From assembly GCA_021793135.1 (NCBI GenBank), contig JAJYTI010000011.1, positions 1-20,320 of the forward strand: 20,320 nt of DNA. Reading direction: 5' to 3'. Source of the stretch: Bacteroidota bacterium. GTDB taxonomy: Bacteria > Bacteroidota > Bacteroidia > Flavobacteriales > Flavobacteriaceae. A program made the translations under genes and the position numbers. This document shows positions 8,313-16,165 of this stretch, piece after piece (position 1 is the first letter of the stretch; each line of letters opens with the position of its first letter). Below the pieces are notes generated by a model that was not told where the DNA came from, made no database searches, and saw nothing but the letters and a program-made list of their open reading frames with translations.

Positions 8313-9374
8313 TTATTCCTCTTCGTCTGCCGACAAATTATTCCAACCTTTAGCAATAATAGGCACTTGAGCATTCGCTCTAGTTATTAGGTTCACTCCC
8401 TCACTTACATCTGCAATATGACCGATTACAGTTAAGTGTGGGTTACCTTTGATTTTATCATGATCTTCTATAGGAATAGTAAATAGCAACTCATAATCCT
8501 CTCCACCACTCATCGCTATCGTAGTTGCCTCCAATTTAAACTCCTCACAAGTAGAAATAAATTGAGGGTCGAGTGGAATACGTTCTTCAAATATTTTACA
8601 ACCTACTTTCGATTGATCACAAATATGTAATATCTCAGATGATAATCCGTCACTAATATCAATCATTGAAGTTGGTTTCACACCCAATCCTTTTAATAAC
8701 TCTACCACATCTTTTCGCGCCTCTGGTTTAAGCTGACGTTCTACAAGATAAGAATATGGTTCTAAATCGGGTTGTGCTTTAGGGTTTACCAAAAACACTT
8801 GTTTTTCGCGCTCTAAAACCTGTAGACCAAGATATGCTGCTCCTATATCTCCACTAACTACTACCAAATCATTAGGTTTCGCCCCGTTTCTATATACCAC
8901 ATCCTCTGCTTTGGCTTTTCCAATTGCAGTAATACTAATAATAAGTCCAGAAGTAGAAGACGTCGTATCACCACCTACCAGGTCCACATTATACATTTCG
9001 CATGCCGTTTTAATTCCTGCATAAAGCTCTTCTACCGCCTCTATAGGAAAACGATTAGAAATAGCAATAGAAACCGTAATTTGCTCTGCATTAGCATTCA
9101 TAGCGTACACATCAGACAGATTAACAATTACTGCCTTGTACCCTAAATGTTTTAACGGCATATAAGATAAATCAAAGTGCACACCTTCCACCAACATATC
9201 TGTTGTTAATAAGGTTTGATATCCTGTTTCCTGATTTAAAACTGCTGCATCATCCCCTACTCCTTTTGCAGTAGTTTGTTGCTTAATTTTAAAATGCTTG
9301 GTTAAATGTTTAATTAGACCAAACTCTCCTAACTCAGAAACTGGCTGTCTTCCTTGTGATTTATTATCGAACAT
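8313..9374 (-). CDS. thiL: Thiamine-monophosphate kinase
   Basis: Phosphorylates thiamine monophosphate with ATP to give thiamine diphosphate, the last step of cofactor synthesis. The 353-residue protein belongs to the PurM/SelD-like ATPase superfamily. Visible motifs are GVGDDAA at 38-44, TTDMLVEGVHF at 57-67, NLSDVYAMNA at 85-94, VGGDTTSS at 133-140, MIDISDGLSSE at 237-247 and SGGEDYELLF at 289-298. These aspartates coordinate the metals and phosphates in the family. It is somewhat longer than E. coli ThiL (325), with an extra N-terminal stretch before ELGEFGLI. The ATG at 9372-9374 lies 17 bases after a -7 promoter element. The gene stands alone, divergent from the suf operon. No other thiamine gene or TPP riboswitch was recognised next to it. 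Confidence 0.95.
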   Translation of the reverse strand: MFDNKSQGRQPVSELGEFGLIKHLTKHFKIKQQTTAKGVGDDAAVLNQETGYQTLLTTDMLVEGVHFDLSYMPLKHLGYKAVIVNLSDVYAMNANAEQITVSIAISNRFPIEAVEELYAGIKTACEMYNVDLVGGDTTSSTSGLIISITAIGKAKAEDVVYRNGAKPNDLVVVSGDIGAAYLGLQVLEREKQVFLVNPKAQPDLEPYSYLVERQLKPEARKDVVELLKGLGVKPTSMIDISDGLSSEILHICDQSKVGCKIFEERIPLDPQFISTCEEFKLEATTIAMSGGEDYELLFTIPIEDHDKIKGNPHLTVIGHIADVSEGVNLITRANAQVPIIAKGWNNLSADEEE

Positions 9375-9391
9375 ATACTTTTAGTTTTTTG

Positions 9392-9399
9392 CAAAAATA
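9392..9399 (-). promoter_or_regulatory. Candidate -7 promoter element of thiL
   Basis: On the - strand TATTTTTG matches TAnnTTTG and ends 17 bases before the thiL ATG. The nearest TTG upstream is 28 bases away, longer than the usual spacing. Confidence 0.5.
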
Positions 9400-9777
9400 C
9401 GATATTTCCGTCTATTTTATGGTTTAACAACTTAAACTCAAGTATTTTTTTATTCCATATATATCGATCATTTTATCTAAATTAAAATTATTTCAATACA
9501 TAATAATTAAAGAAATAACGCAGTAAATACAAATTTGATTTCATTCAAACAATGACATAACTCATATTTAATTACTAATTAATAAGACTAAAACATTACA
9601 AATGCTCTATGAAATCAAACGAAAAAACAGAAAAAATCTACGCTAAACACTATAATAGCGACAATAATGTCTTAAATAGCCAACCATAGCACAAACAAGT
9701 AATTACACCATAGTCTAAATCTATATGTCTATAAATTTTAATAGTAAATATACCATGGAAAGTCGCACTTAATCTTG
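9400..9777. other. Intergenic region between divergent thiL and suf operon
   Basis: About 380 AT-rich bases with no convincing gene. The longest small frame on the + strand is 26 codons (9609-9689) with no clear ribosome site. A weak AT-only inverted repeat (9486-9492 with 9502-9508) is not distinctive. I recognise no riboswitch or known operator. The promoters of both flanking genes lie at its ends. Confidence 0.5.
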
Positions 9778-9785
9778 TATCTTTG
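9778..9785 (+). promoter_or_regulatory. Candidate -7 promoter element of the suf operon
   Basis: TATCTTTG matches TAnnTTTG and lies 41 bases before the ATG of the first suf gene, giving a leader of about 35 bases. No TTG is present 17-23 bases upstream. This could mean a promoter that needs an activator or a different sigma contact, which is inference. Confidence 0.5.
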
Positions 9786-9826
9786 TAGCCAATTTAGAAT
9801 TAATCTATATTAACACTGTTATCACG

Positions 9827-10156
9827 ATGATTAAAGTTAACGACAACGCTAAAACGCAACTATCAAGGCTCATGTCCGAGAGCGGATTTGATGTAGCTAA
9901 AGACTATGTTCGCGTACAAGTAAAAAGCGGTGGATGTTCTGGACTATCTTACGATCTATCGTTTGACCATAACGCAAGTGAAAACGATCAAGTTTTTGAA
10001 GACGATCCTGTCAAAATTATAGTTGACAAGAAAAGTTTTTTATACTTAATCGGCACCACCTTGGAGTATAGCGGTGGTTTAAATGGGAAAGGCTTTGTAT
10101 TCAACAATCCAAATGCAAGTAGAACTTGTGGATGTGGAGACAGCTTTTCATTGTAA
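9827..10156 (+). CDS. sufA: A-type iron-sulfur carrier (SufA/IscA/HesB family)
   Basis: A small cytoplasmic protein that binds and passes on iron-sulfur clusters to target enzymes. The 109 residues match the family length. The three conserved cysteines are present: C37 in SGGCSGLSY, and C101 and C103 in the C-terminal RTCGCGDSFSL. DYVRVQVKSGG and GLNGKGFVFNNPNA are typical strands. As the first gene of the operon, 30 bases before sufB, it is probably the Suf-dedicated carrier. The symbol is assigned from context; sequence alone does not separate SufA from IscA or ErpA. Confidence 0.92.
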   Translation: MIKVNDNAKTQLSRLMSESGFDVAKDYVRVQVKSGGCSGLSYDLSFDHNASENDQVFEDDPVKIIVDKKSFLYLIGTTLEYSGGLNGKGFVFNNPNASRTCGCGDSFSL

Positions 10157-10186
10157 TCAATTATATATAAATTATTTACCGTAGAG

Positions 10187-11635
10187 ATGAGTAAATTTAC
10201 CGAAGAAAGTTTAAAGAAAGAACTCGAGACAAAAGAGTATGAGTATGGCTTTTATACGGATATAGAGTCGGACACACTACCTCCGGGACTTAACGAGGAA
10301 GTAATTCGAGCTATATCTGCAAAAAAAGAAGAGCCAGAGTGGATGACCGAATGGCGATTGGAAGCTTTCCGTTCATGGCAAGAGATGATTGAACCTGAAT
10401 GGGCAAATATTCATTATAAAAAACCGGATTTCCAAGCAATATCTTATTATTCGGCACCAAAGAAAATGCCGAAACTTGATAGTTTAGATGAGGTAGACCC
10501 CGAATTATTGGACACCTTCAAAAAACTTGGAATATCAATTGAAGAGCAAAAACGTTTAACTGGAGTTGCTGTAGATATAGTTATGGACTCAGTTTCTGTT
10601 GCTACAACTTTCAAGAAAACACTTAACGATAAAGGAATTATTTTCTGCTCTATTTCAGAAGCAATTAAAAATCACCCTGAATTGGTTAAAAAATATTTAG
10701 GAACAGTGGTGCCACCACGCGATAACTTCTATGCTGCTTTAAACAGCGCAGTGTTTAGTGATGGATCATTCTGTTATATTCCTAAAGGAGTTAAATGCCC
10801 CGTAGAATTATCTACTTATTTCCGTATTAATCAAGCAGGAACAGGACAATTTGAACGTACACTTGTTGTAGCAGACAAGGATAGCTATGTAAGCTACCTA
10901 GAAGGATGTACCGCTCCAATGCGTGATGAAAACCAAATGCACGCTGCAGTGGTTGAATTAATCGCTTTAGATGGTGCAGAAATAAAATACTCAACCGTCC
11001 AAAACTGGTATCCAGGTAATAAAGAAGGAAAAGGTGGAGTATTCAACTTTGTAACTAAAAGAGGACTTTGCGAGAAGAACGCTAAGATTTCTTGGACTCA
11101 AGTTGAAACTGGAAGCGCGATTACTTGGAAGTATCCGAGCTGTATCTTAAAAGGAGACAACTCTCAAGGAGAATTCTACTCCGTTGCAGTAACTAACGGA
11201 TACCAACAAGCAGATACAGGTACCAAGATGATTCATATTGGTAAAAACACTAAGAGTACAATTATTTCTAAAGGGATTTCTGCAGGAAAATCACATAATA
11301 GTTACAGAGGTTTAGTTCAGATTTTGCCAAGTGCAGAAAACGCGAGAAACTTCTCAGAATGTGACTCTCTGTTAATGGGTAACGAGTGTGGTGCACATGC
11401 TTTCCCATATATCGAGGTGAAAAACAATACTGGACAAGTAGAACACGAAGCTACAACCAGTAAAATTGGAGAAGATCAGATTTTCTACTGCAATCAGAGA
11501 GGAATTGACGTTGAAAAAGCGATTAGTTTAATCGTAAACGGATTCAGTCATGAAGTACTTGAAAGAATGCCGATGGAGTTTGCTGCAGAAGCAAAGAAAC
11601 TTCTAGAAATTAGTTTAGAAGGATCAGTAGGATAA
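10187..11635 (+). CDS. sufB: Fe-S cluster assembly scaffold protein SufB
   Basis: The core of the SufBCD scaffold on which new iron-sulfur clusters are built in the cytoplasm. The 482-residue protein carries the family's beta-helix signatures: YIPKGVKCPVELSTYFRIN at 198-214, EGCTAPMRDENQ at 239-250 and GDNSQGEFYSVAVTNG at 323-338. Lining up with E. coli SufB by a constant offset of 13, C241, C392 (SECDSLL), H420 and E421 (EHEATTSKIGED) fall on the sulfur-transfer and cluster residues C254, C405, H433 and E434. The gene is intact and starts with ATG 30 bases after the carrier gene. A lipoprotein gene separates it from sufC. Confidence 0.97.
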   Translation: MSKFTEESLKKELETKEYEYGFYTDIESDTLPPGLNEEVIRAISAKKEEPEWMTEWRLEAFRSWQEMIEPEWANIHYKKPDFQAISYYSAPKKMPKLDSLDEVDPELLDTFKKLGISIEEQKRLTGVAVDIVMDSVSVATTFKKTLNDKGIIFCSISEAIKNHPELVKKYLGTVVPPRDNFYAALNSAVFSDGSFCYIPKGVKCPVELSTYFRINQAGTGQFERTLVVADKDSYVSYLEGCTAPMRDENQMHAAVVELIALDGAEIKYSTVQNWYPGNKEGKGGVFNFVTKRGLCEKNAKISWTQVETGSAITWKYPSCILKGDNSQGEFYSVAVTNGYQQADTGTKMIHIGKNTKSTIISKGISAGKSHNSYRGLVQILPSAENARNFSECDSLLMGNECGAHAFPYIEVKNNTGQVEHEATTSKIGEDQIFYCNQRGIDVEKAISLIVNGFSHEVLERMPMEFAAEAKKLLEISLEGSVG

Positions 11636-11655
11636 TAAACTAAAAACTTATTTCA

Positions 11656-12015
11656 ATGAAAAAGTTTCTCTACCTCTTATTACTACCAGTATTAATGGTA
11701 GCTTGTAAGAATACCAACACGAAATGTGATAACTGCGAAACTTATACAGGAGAATTCCTATACTTAGAGGACGCAGCTATATTAAAAGGAACCGACTTCA
11801 TCTACTCGGTAGAAGTGAATCAACAAGCAAAAGAAATTGCTGATAAGATTGCATCTATTAAAAAAGATGAATTTGATATGGTAGAAATAACCGTGAAAGG
11901 AATCGTTAACCCAAAACCAGAAAATGTAGAAGGATGGGACGAAATCCTAACAATAAAAGAAATAATAACTATAGCCGACGAACCAACTGCGGCAGATATT
12001 CTAATTCAACAATAA
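11656..12015 (+). CDS. Small lipoprotein inside the suf operon (NlpE-like OB-fold pattern)
   Basis: A 119-residue protein with a clear lipoprotein signal: MKK, a leucine core, and LMVAC with the lipidated cysteine at C17. A CxxC pair follows at C24 and C27 (KCDNCETY). The mature part reads YTGEFLYLEDAAILKG and then FIYSVEV, which recalls the C-terminal OB-fold region of NlpE-type lipoproteins (G-x-F-x-Y-x-x-DAA). This resemblance is by eye only. It is predicted to sit in the periplasm or on a membrane, unlike all other Suf proteins. It begins 20 bases after sufB and ends 10 bases before sufC, so it is almost surely co-transcribed. Its function is not known to me. A role as a sensor of envelope metal or redox state is only a guess. 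Confidence 0.8.
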   Translation: MKKFLYLLLLPVLMVACKNTNTKCDNCETYTGEFLYLEDAAILKGTDFIYSVEVNQQAKEIADKIASIKKDEFDMVEITVKGIVNPKPENVEGWDEILTIKEIITIADEPTAADILIQQ

Positions 12016-12025
12016 AGAAATAACC

Positions 12026-12778
12026 ATGTTACATATTAAAGATTTACACGCTAGCATCGAAGGCAAAGAGATATTAAAAGGAATCAATTTAGAAATCAAA
12101 CCAGGAGAAGTACACGCTATCATGGGACCTAACGGTTCTGGAAAAAGTACTTTAGCTTCTGTAATCGCTGGTCAAGAGGATTATGAAGTAACTCAGGGAG
12201 AAATCATATTCCGTAACGAAGACATCCAAGAGTTAGACCCAGAAGAAAGAGCACACAAAGGAGTGTTTTTATCTTTCCAATATCCGGTTGAAATTCCAGG
12301 AGTAAGTGTTACTAACTTTATCCGTACAGCAATTAACGAAACAAGAAAGGCACAGAAACTAGATCCTATGCCAGCTGGTGAGATGCTAAAACTAATTCGT
12401 GAGAAAGCTGAACTATTGGAAATCGACATGAAATTTCTATCACGTTCACTTAACGAAGGTTTCTCTGGAGGTGAGAAAAAACGTAACGAAATTTTCCAAA
12501 TGGCAGTTTTAGAACCTAAACTAGCTATTCTTGATGAAACCGATTCTGGACTAGATATCGACGCTTTACGTGTAGTATCTAACGGAGTAAATAAACTTAG
12601 AAATAAGGATAACGCATTTGTTGTAATTACTCACTACCAACGCTTACTAGATTATATCGTACCCGATTATGTTCACGTATTAATGGACGGTAAAATCGTT
12701 AAATCTGGAACTAAAGAACTAGCATACGAACTAGAAGAAAAAGGTTATGACTGGATTAAAGAAGTAGTTAAAGCATAA
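12026..12778 (+). CDS. sufC: Fe-S cluster assembly ATPase SufC
   Basis: A cytoplasmic ABC-type ATPase without membrane partner that drives conformational change of the SufBCD scaffold. All nucleotide motifs are intact in 250 residues: Walker A GPNGSGKST at 34-42, Q-loop Q85 (LSFQYPVEIPG), signature FSGGEKKR at 146-153, Walker B with D-loop AILDETDSGLD at 168-178, and the switch histidine H203 in ITHYQR. EKKRNEIFQ and ETDSGLDIDAL are characteristic of SufC rather than transporter ATPases. It starts 10 bases after the lipoprotein gene and ends 12 bases before sufD. Confidence 0.97.
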   Translation: MLHIKDLHASIEGKEILKGINLEIKPGEVHAIMGPNGSGKSTLASVIAGQEDYEVTQGEIIFRNEDIQELDPEERAHKGVFLSFQYPVEIPGVSVTNFIRTAINETRKAQKLDPMPAGEMLKLIREKAELLEIDMKFLSRSLNEGFSGGEKKRNEIFQMAVLEPKLAILDETDSGLDIDALRVVSNGVNKLRNKDNAFVVITHYQRLLDYIVPDYVHVLMDGKIVKSGTKELAYELEEKGYDWIKEVVKA

Positions 12779-12790
12779 AGAAAATTGATT

Positions 12791-14095
12791 ATGAGTTTAA
12801 AAGAAAATTTGCTTGCTACTTTCCCTAATATCCAAACAACAGAAGCGGATAACTTTAAGGAAATACGCAAGAACGCATTAGAGAATTTTGATGAGAAAGG
12901 ATTCCCTACGCGTAAGGAAGAAGCTTGGAGATTTACCTCACTTAATCCAATTTTACGCGAAGAATACAACCTGGAAATCCCTGAAACCAAAATTGATATA
13001 GATAAAATCAAATCTTATTACATTCCAGAGGCAGACACATATAAAGTAGTGTTTGTAAACGGAGTATTACAAGAAGATTTATCGGACTTAGTTACAGGAA
13101 AAGGCTATATCATAACCACTTTAGATAAGGCTAAACAAGACGAAAACTATAAAGAAATCGTTGCGAAGCATTATAACCAAATTGCTAAGAAAGAAAGCAT
13201 GGCTGAATTAAATACAGCTCTAAGTACAAATGGATTATTTGTACATGCTAGCAAAAGTGTAGTAATCGATAAACCGATAGAGTTATTTTACTTTGCTTCA
13301 AGTCAAGATGCATTATTATTACAACCACGAAACTTAATCGTTGCTGAAGTAAATTCAGATATTCAAGTAATAGAGCGTCATCAAAACTTAAGCGATAATA
13401 CTGTATTAACTAACTCAGTAACTGAAGTATATAACAGTAAAGACGCACAAGTTCATATCTATAAAATCCAAGCGAATACACACAAGTCTTCGCTAATCGA
13501 TGGAACCTATATTTATCAAGAAGAAAAAACTGAAAGTAGAGTGCACACCTTTGCTTTTGGTGGAAAAATTACCCGTAACAACTTAGAGTTCTATCAGAAT
13601 GGAGAATATTCCAACTCTATCTTAAAAGGAGTTACAATTCTTGAGGAAAAAGAACACGTAGACCACCACACTTTGGTACACCACAAAGAAGAGAACTGTG
13701 AAAGTTATCAAGATTATAAAGGTATCTACAGCGACCGTTCACACGGTGTATTCAACGGAAAAATTTTCGTAGAGAAAACTGCGCAAAAACTAAATGCTTA
13801 TCAGCAAAACAACAACATTGTTGTAGATGATAGAGCTACGGTAAATGCAAAGCCTCAATTAGAGATTTTTGCAGATGACGTACGTTGTTCACATGGTTGT
13901 ACAGTAGGACGACTCCCAGAAGAAGCTCTTTTCTACTTAAGATCAAGAGGTATTCCTAAGAAAGAAGCGGAAGCAGTATTGATGTATGCATTTGCTAATA
14001 CAGTATTAGAGAGTGTACGTATCCCTGCTTTACGTAAAGAAGTAGCACGCCTAATCGCAAATAAATTAGGTGTTTCTATTGAATTAGAATTTTAA
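12791..14095 (+). CDS. sufD: Fe-S cluster assembly protein SufD
   Basis: The SufB paralogue that completes the SufBC2D scaffold and is linked to iron entry. The 434-residue protein has the family N-terminal helix with EEAWRFTSLNP at 44-54 and the C-terminal beta-helix block with ADDVRCSHGCTVGRL at 361-375. C366 and H368 correspond to the conserved C358 and H360 of E. coli SufD. An extra cysteine, C370, occurs where the E. coli protein has alanine (CSHGC instead of CSHGA). The ATG at 12791 is chosen. A TTG six bases earlier in frame would only add two residues. It lies 12 bases after sufC and 10 before sufS. Confidence 0.95.
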   Translation: MSLKENLLATFPNIQTTEADNFKEIRKNALENFDEKGFPTRKEEAWRFTSLNPILREEYNLEIPETKIDIDKIKSYYIPEADTYKVVFVNGVLQEDLSDLVTGKGYIITTLDKAKQDENYKEIVAKHYNQIAKKESMAELNTALSTNGLFVHASKSVVIDKPIELFYFASSQDALLLQPRNLIVAEVNSDIQVIERHQNLSDNTVLTNSVTEVYNSKDAQVHIYKIQANTHKSSLIDGTYIYQEEKTESRVHTFAFGGKITRNNLEFYQNGEYSNSILKGVTILEEKEHVDHHTLVHHKEENCESYQDYKGIYSDRSHGVFNGKIFVEKTAQKLNAYQQNNNIVVDDRATVNAKPQLEIFADDVRCSHGCTVGRLPEEALFYLRSRGIPKKEAEAVLMYAFANTVLESVRIPALRKEVARLIANKLGVSIELEF

Positions 14096-14105
14096 TTACA
14101 AAAAC

Positions 14106-15323
14106 ATGGCATTGGATATAAATAGAATAAGGCAAGACTTTCCTATACTTAATCGAAAGATTAGAGGTAGTAATCTTGTTTATTTGGATAACGCGGCAAC
14201 TTCGCAAAAACCAAAAGCAGTAATAGATTGCATAACTAACTATTACGAACAGTACAATGCCAATATACACCGTGGAGTACATGCACTCTCTCAAGAGGCA
14301 ACCGATGCCTATGAATTAGCTAGAAAAAAAATACAAAAATTTTTCAATGCTAAACACGATTACGAAATAATATTTACCGAAGGTACTACAGAAAGTATCA
14401 ATCTTGTTGCCAGTGGCTTTACTACTTTAGTAAAGCCTGGCGATGAGATTTTAATTTCACAAATGGAGCACCACTCCAATATTGTACCATGGCAATTGTT
14501 ATGCGAAAGAACTGGTGCAAAACTCGTTGTTTTACCTATGGATAAAGATGGACAGTTACGTATAGATTTACTGGACACACTTCTTACATCCAAAACAAAA
14601 CTCGTTGCACTTACCCATATATCCAATGGCATAGGAGTTATTAATCCAATAGAAGAAGTGATACAAAAAGCACATGCTGTAAATGCAGCCGTACTTATTG
14701 ATGGTGCTCAAGCATGTGGCCACATCCAACCCGATGTACAAGCCCTCGATGTAGACTTCTATGTAACTTCAGCACACAAAATGTGTGGCCCAACTGGAGT
14801 AGGAATATTATATGGGAAAGAAGATTGGTTAAATAAACTTCCACCTTATCAGGGTGGTGGCGAAATGATAAAAGAGGTGACCTTCGAAAAGACTACTTAC
14901 GCAAATTTACCTCACAAGTTTGAAGCAGGTACACCTAATATTAGTGGTGGAATCGCTTTTGGCGTAGCAATCGATTACTTAAACCAAATAGGATTTGATG
15001 CTATCGCTAAACACGAAAGCAATTTATTACAATATGCTACAAGCGAACTCAAAAAAATAGAAGGCTTAAAAATTTATGGTGATGTACCTAATAAAACAGC
15101 TCTTATATCCTTTAATATAGAAGGACTACACCCTTATGATGTTGGCACCATTTTGGACCAAATGGGAATAGCTGTACGTACTGGTCATCATTGTACCCAA
15201 CCTATTATGGATTTCTTTGGAATCCCAGGTACCGTAAGAGCTTCCTTTGCATTTTATAATTCTATAGAAGAAGTAGACGCATTAGTAGAAGCCGTAAAAA
15301 GAGCAAAAAAGATGTTGTCTTAA
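14106..15323 (+). CDS. sufS: Cysteine desulfurase SufS (group II)
   Basis: A pyridoxal-phosphate enzyme that takes sulfur from L-cysteine, leaving alanine, and forms a persulfide for cluster assembly. In 405 residues it shows YLDNAATSQKP at 27-37, EHHSNIVPWQ at 121-130, the PLP-contact HISNGIGVINP at 171-181, IDGAQACGHI at 198-207, and the Schiff-base lysine K225 in TSAHKMCGPTG. The catalytic cysteine is C363 in RTGHHCTQP, followed by R378 (VRAS). The compact loop around C363 marks it as group II (SufS/CsdA type), which needs a SufE partner, and sufE is the next gene. The length is almost the same as E. coli SufS (406). It starts 10 bases after sufD. Confidence 0.97.
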   Translation: MALDINRIRQDFPILNRKIRGSNLVYLDNAATSQKPKAVIDCITNYYEQYNANIHRGVHALSQEATDAYELARKKIQKFFNAKHDYEIIFTEGTTESINLVASGFTTLVKPGDEILISQMEHHSNIVPWQLLCERTGAKLVVLPMDKDGQLRIDLLDTLLTSKTKLVALTHISNGIGVINPIEEVIQKAHAVNAAVLIDGAQACGHIQPDVQALDVDFYVTSAHKMCGPTGVGILYGKEDWLNKLPPYQGGGEMIKEVTFEKTTYANLPHKFEAGTPNISGGIAFGVAIDYLNQIGFDAIAKHESNLLQYATSELKKIEGLKIYGDVPNKTALISFNIEGLHPYDVGTILDQMGIAVRTGHHCTQPIMDFFGIPGTVRASFAFYNSIEEVDALVEAVKRAKKMLS

Positions 15324-15346
15324 CTACAAAGCACATAGGTTTCTTC

Positions 15347-15354
15347 TATTTTTG
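15347..15354 (+). promoter_or_regulatory. Candidate internal promoter element before sufE
   Basis: TATTTTTG matches TAnnTTTG in the 65-base gap between sufS and sufE, the widest gap within the suf cluster. It lies 34 bases before the sufE ATG. The nearest TTG is 29 bases upstream, which is long for a -33 element. Confidence 0.4.
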
Positions 15355-15388
15355 TAGGTTAGTAAGACCAACAGAACAAAAAATTAGT

Positions 15389-15811
15389 ATGACTATAAAA
15401 GAGATACAAGAAGAAATCATAGAAGAATTTGAAATGTTCGGCGATTGGACAGATCGTTATGAACACATCATAGAACTCGGAAAATCACTACCTTTAATTA
15501 AAGAAGAAGAAAAAAGTGATGACTTACTAATAAAAGGCTGTCAATCCAGAGTATGGCTTAAAGCGGATTATATAAACGATAAAATCATACTAACCGCCGA
15601 TAGCGACGCCATAATTACAAAAGGTATTATCGCCATCTTAGTACGAGTTTTCTCAAACCACACACCAGAGGAAATCCTTAATAGCAACATGGAATTCATA
15701 GACGAAATAGGATTAAAAGAACACCTATCGCCTACGAGAGCAAATGGTTTGGTTTCTATGATGAAACAAATCAAAATGTATGCTATAGCATACCAAACCC
15801 AACATAACTAA
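15389..15811 (+). CDS. sufE: Sulfur acceptor protein SufE
   Basis: Receives the persulfide sulfur from SufS and delivers it to SufB. The 140-residue protein has the active cysteine at C51 in IKGCQSRVWL, the same residue number as in E. coli SufE. WTDRYEHIIELGK at 20-32 and GIIAILVRVFS in the middle are typical of the fold. LSPTRANGLVSMMKQIK near the C-terminus is the conserved closing helix. It follows sufS after 65 bases with a possible promoter of its own and precedes sufT by 12 bases. Confidence 0.96.
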   Translation: MTIKEIQEEIIEEFEMFGDWTDRYEHIIELGKSLPLIKEEEKSDDLLIKGCQSRVWLKADYINDKIILTADSDAIITKGIIAILVRVFSNHTPEEILNSNMEFIDEIGLKEHLSPTRANGLVSMMKQIKMYAIAYQTQHN

Positions 15812-15823
15812 AAAACAACTGCC

Positions 15824-16153
15824 ATGAGTGCAAATACACCAATAGACACAGTAGAACTTGGTGAGAAAATCATCAAGGTTATAAAAACTATATATGACCC
15901 AGAAATTCCTGTAGATATCTACGAATTAGGGTTAATATATGATGTATTGGTAAATGAAGAAGGAGAAGTAAAAATAATCATGACATTAACCACTCCTAAC
16001 TGCCCTGTAGCAGAATCATTACCTCAAGAAGTAAAAGATAAAGTAGCTACCATTTCTATGGTTAAAGATGTTGACTTAGAATTGACATTTGAACCACCAT
16101 GGTCCCAGGACTTAATGAGTGAAGAAGCTCGTTTTGAGTTAGGAATGTTTTAA
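15824..16153 (+). CDS. sufT: SufT-like DUF59/MIP18 family Fe-S maturation protein
   Basis: A small cytoplasmic protein of the MIP18 (DUF59, PaaD-like) family, several members of which help mature iron-sulfur proteins. In 109 residues it has YDPEIPVDIYELGLIYDV at 24-41, with D25 and E27 of the conserved acidic motif, and TLTTPNCPVAESLPQEV at 54-70 with the single cysteine C60. A C-terminal tail ends PPWSQDLMSEEAR, close to the family pattern PPW. It lies 12 bases after sufE and 12 before the DUF2480 gene. The name follows its place in a suf operon; an exact orthologue relation was not tested. Confidence 0.88.
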   Translation: MSANTPIDTVELGEKIIKVIKTIYDPEIPVDIYELGLIYDVLVNEEGEVKIIMTLTTPNCPVAESLPQEVKDKVATISMVKDVDLELTFEPPWSQDLMSEEARFELGMF

Positions 16154-16165
16154 TCATAACACTTT

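Noticed and set aside
9486..9508. Inverted repeat AATTATT/AATAATT as a Fur-like operator
   Set aside because: Pure A/T arms with a 9-base gap, about 270 bases from the suf -7 element; expected by chance in this composition.
9609..9689. 26-codon + strand frame in the thiL-suf intergenic region
   Set aside because: Too short, no promoter or ribosome site nearby, and nothing recognisable in the product.
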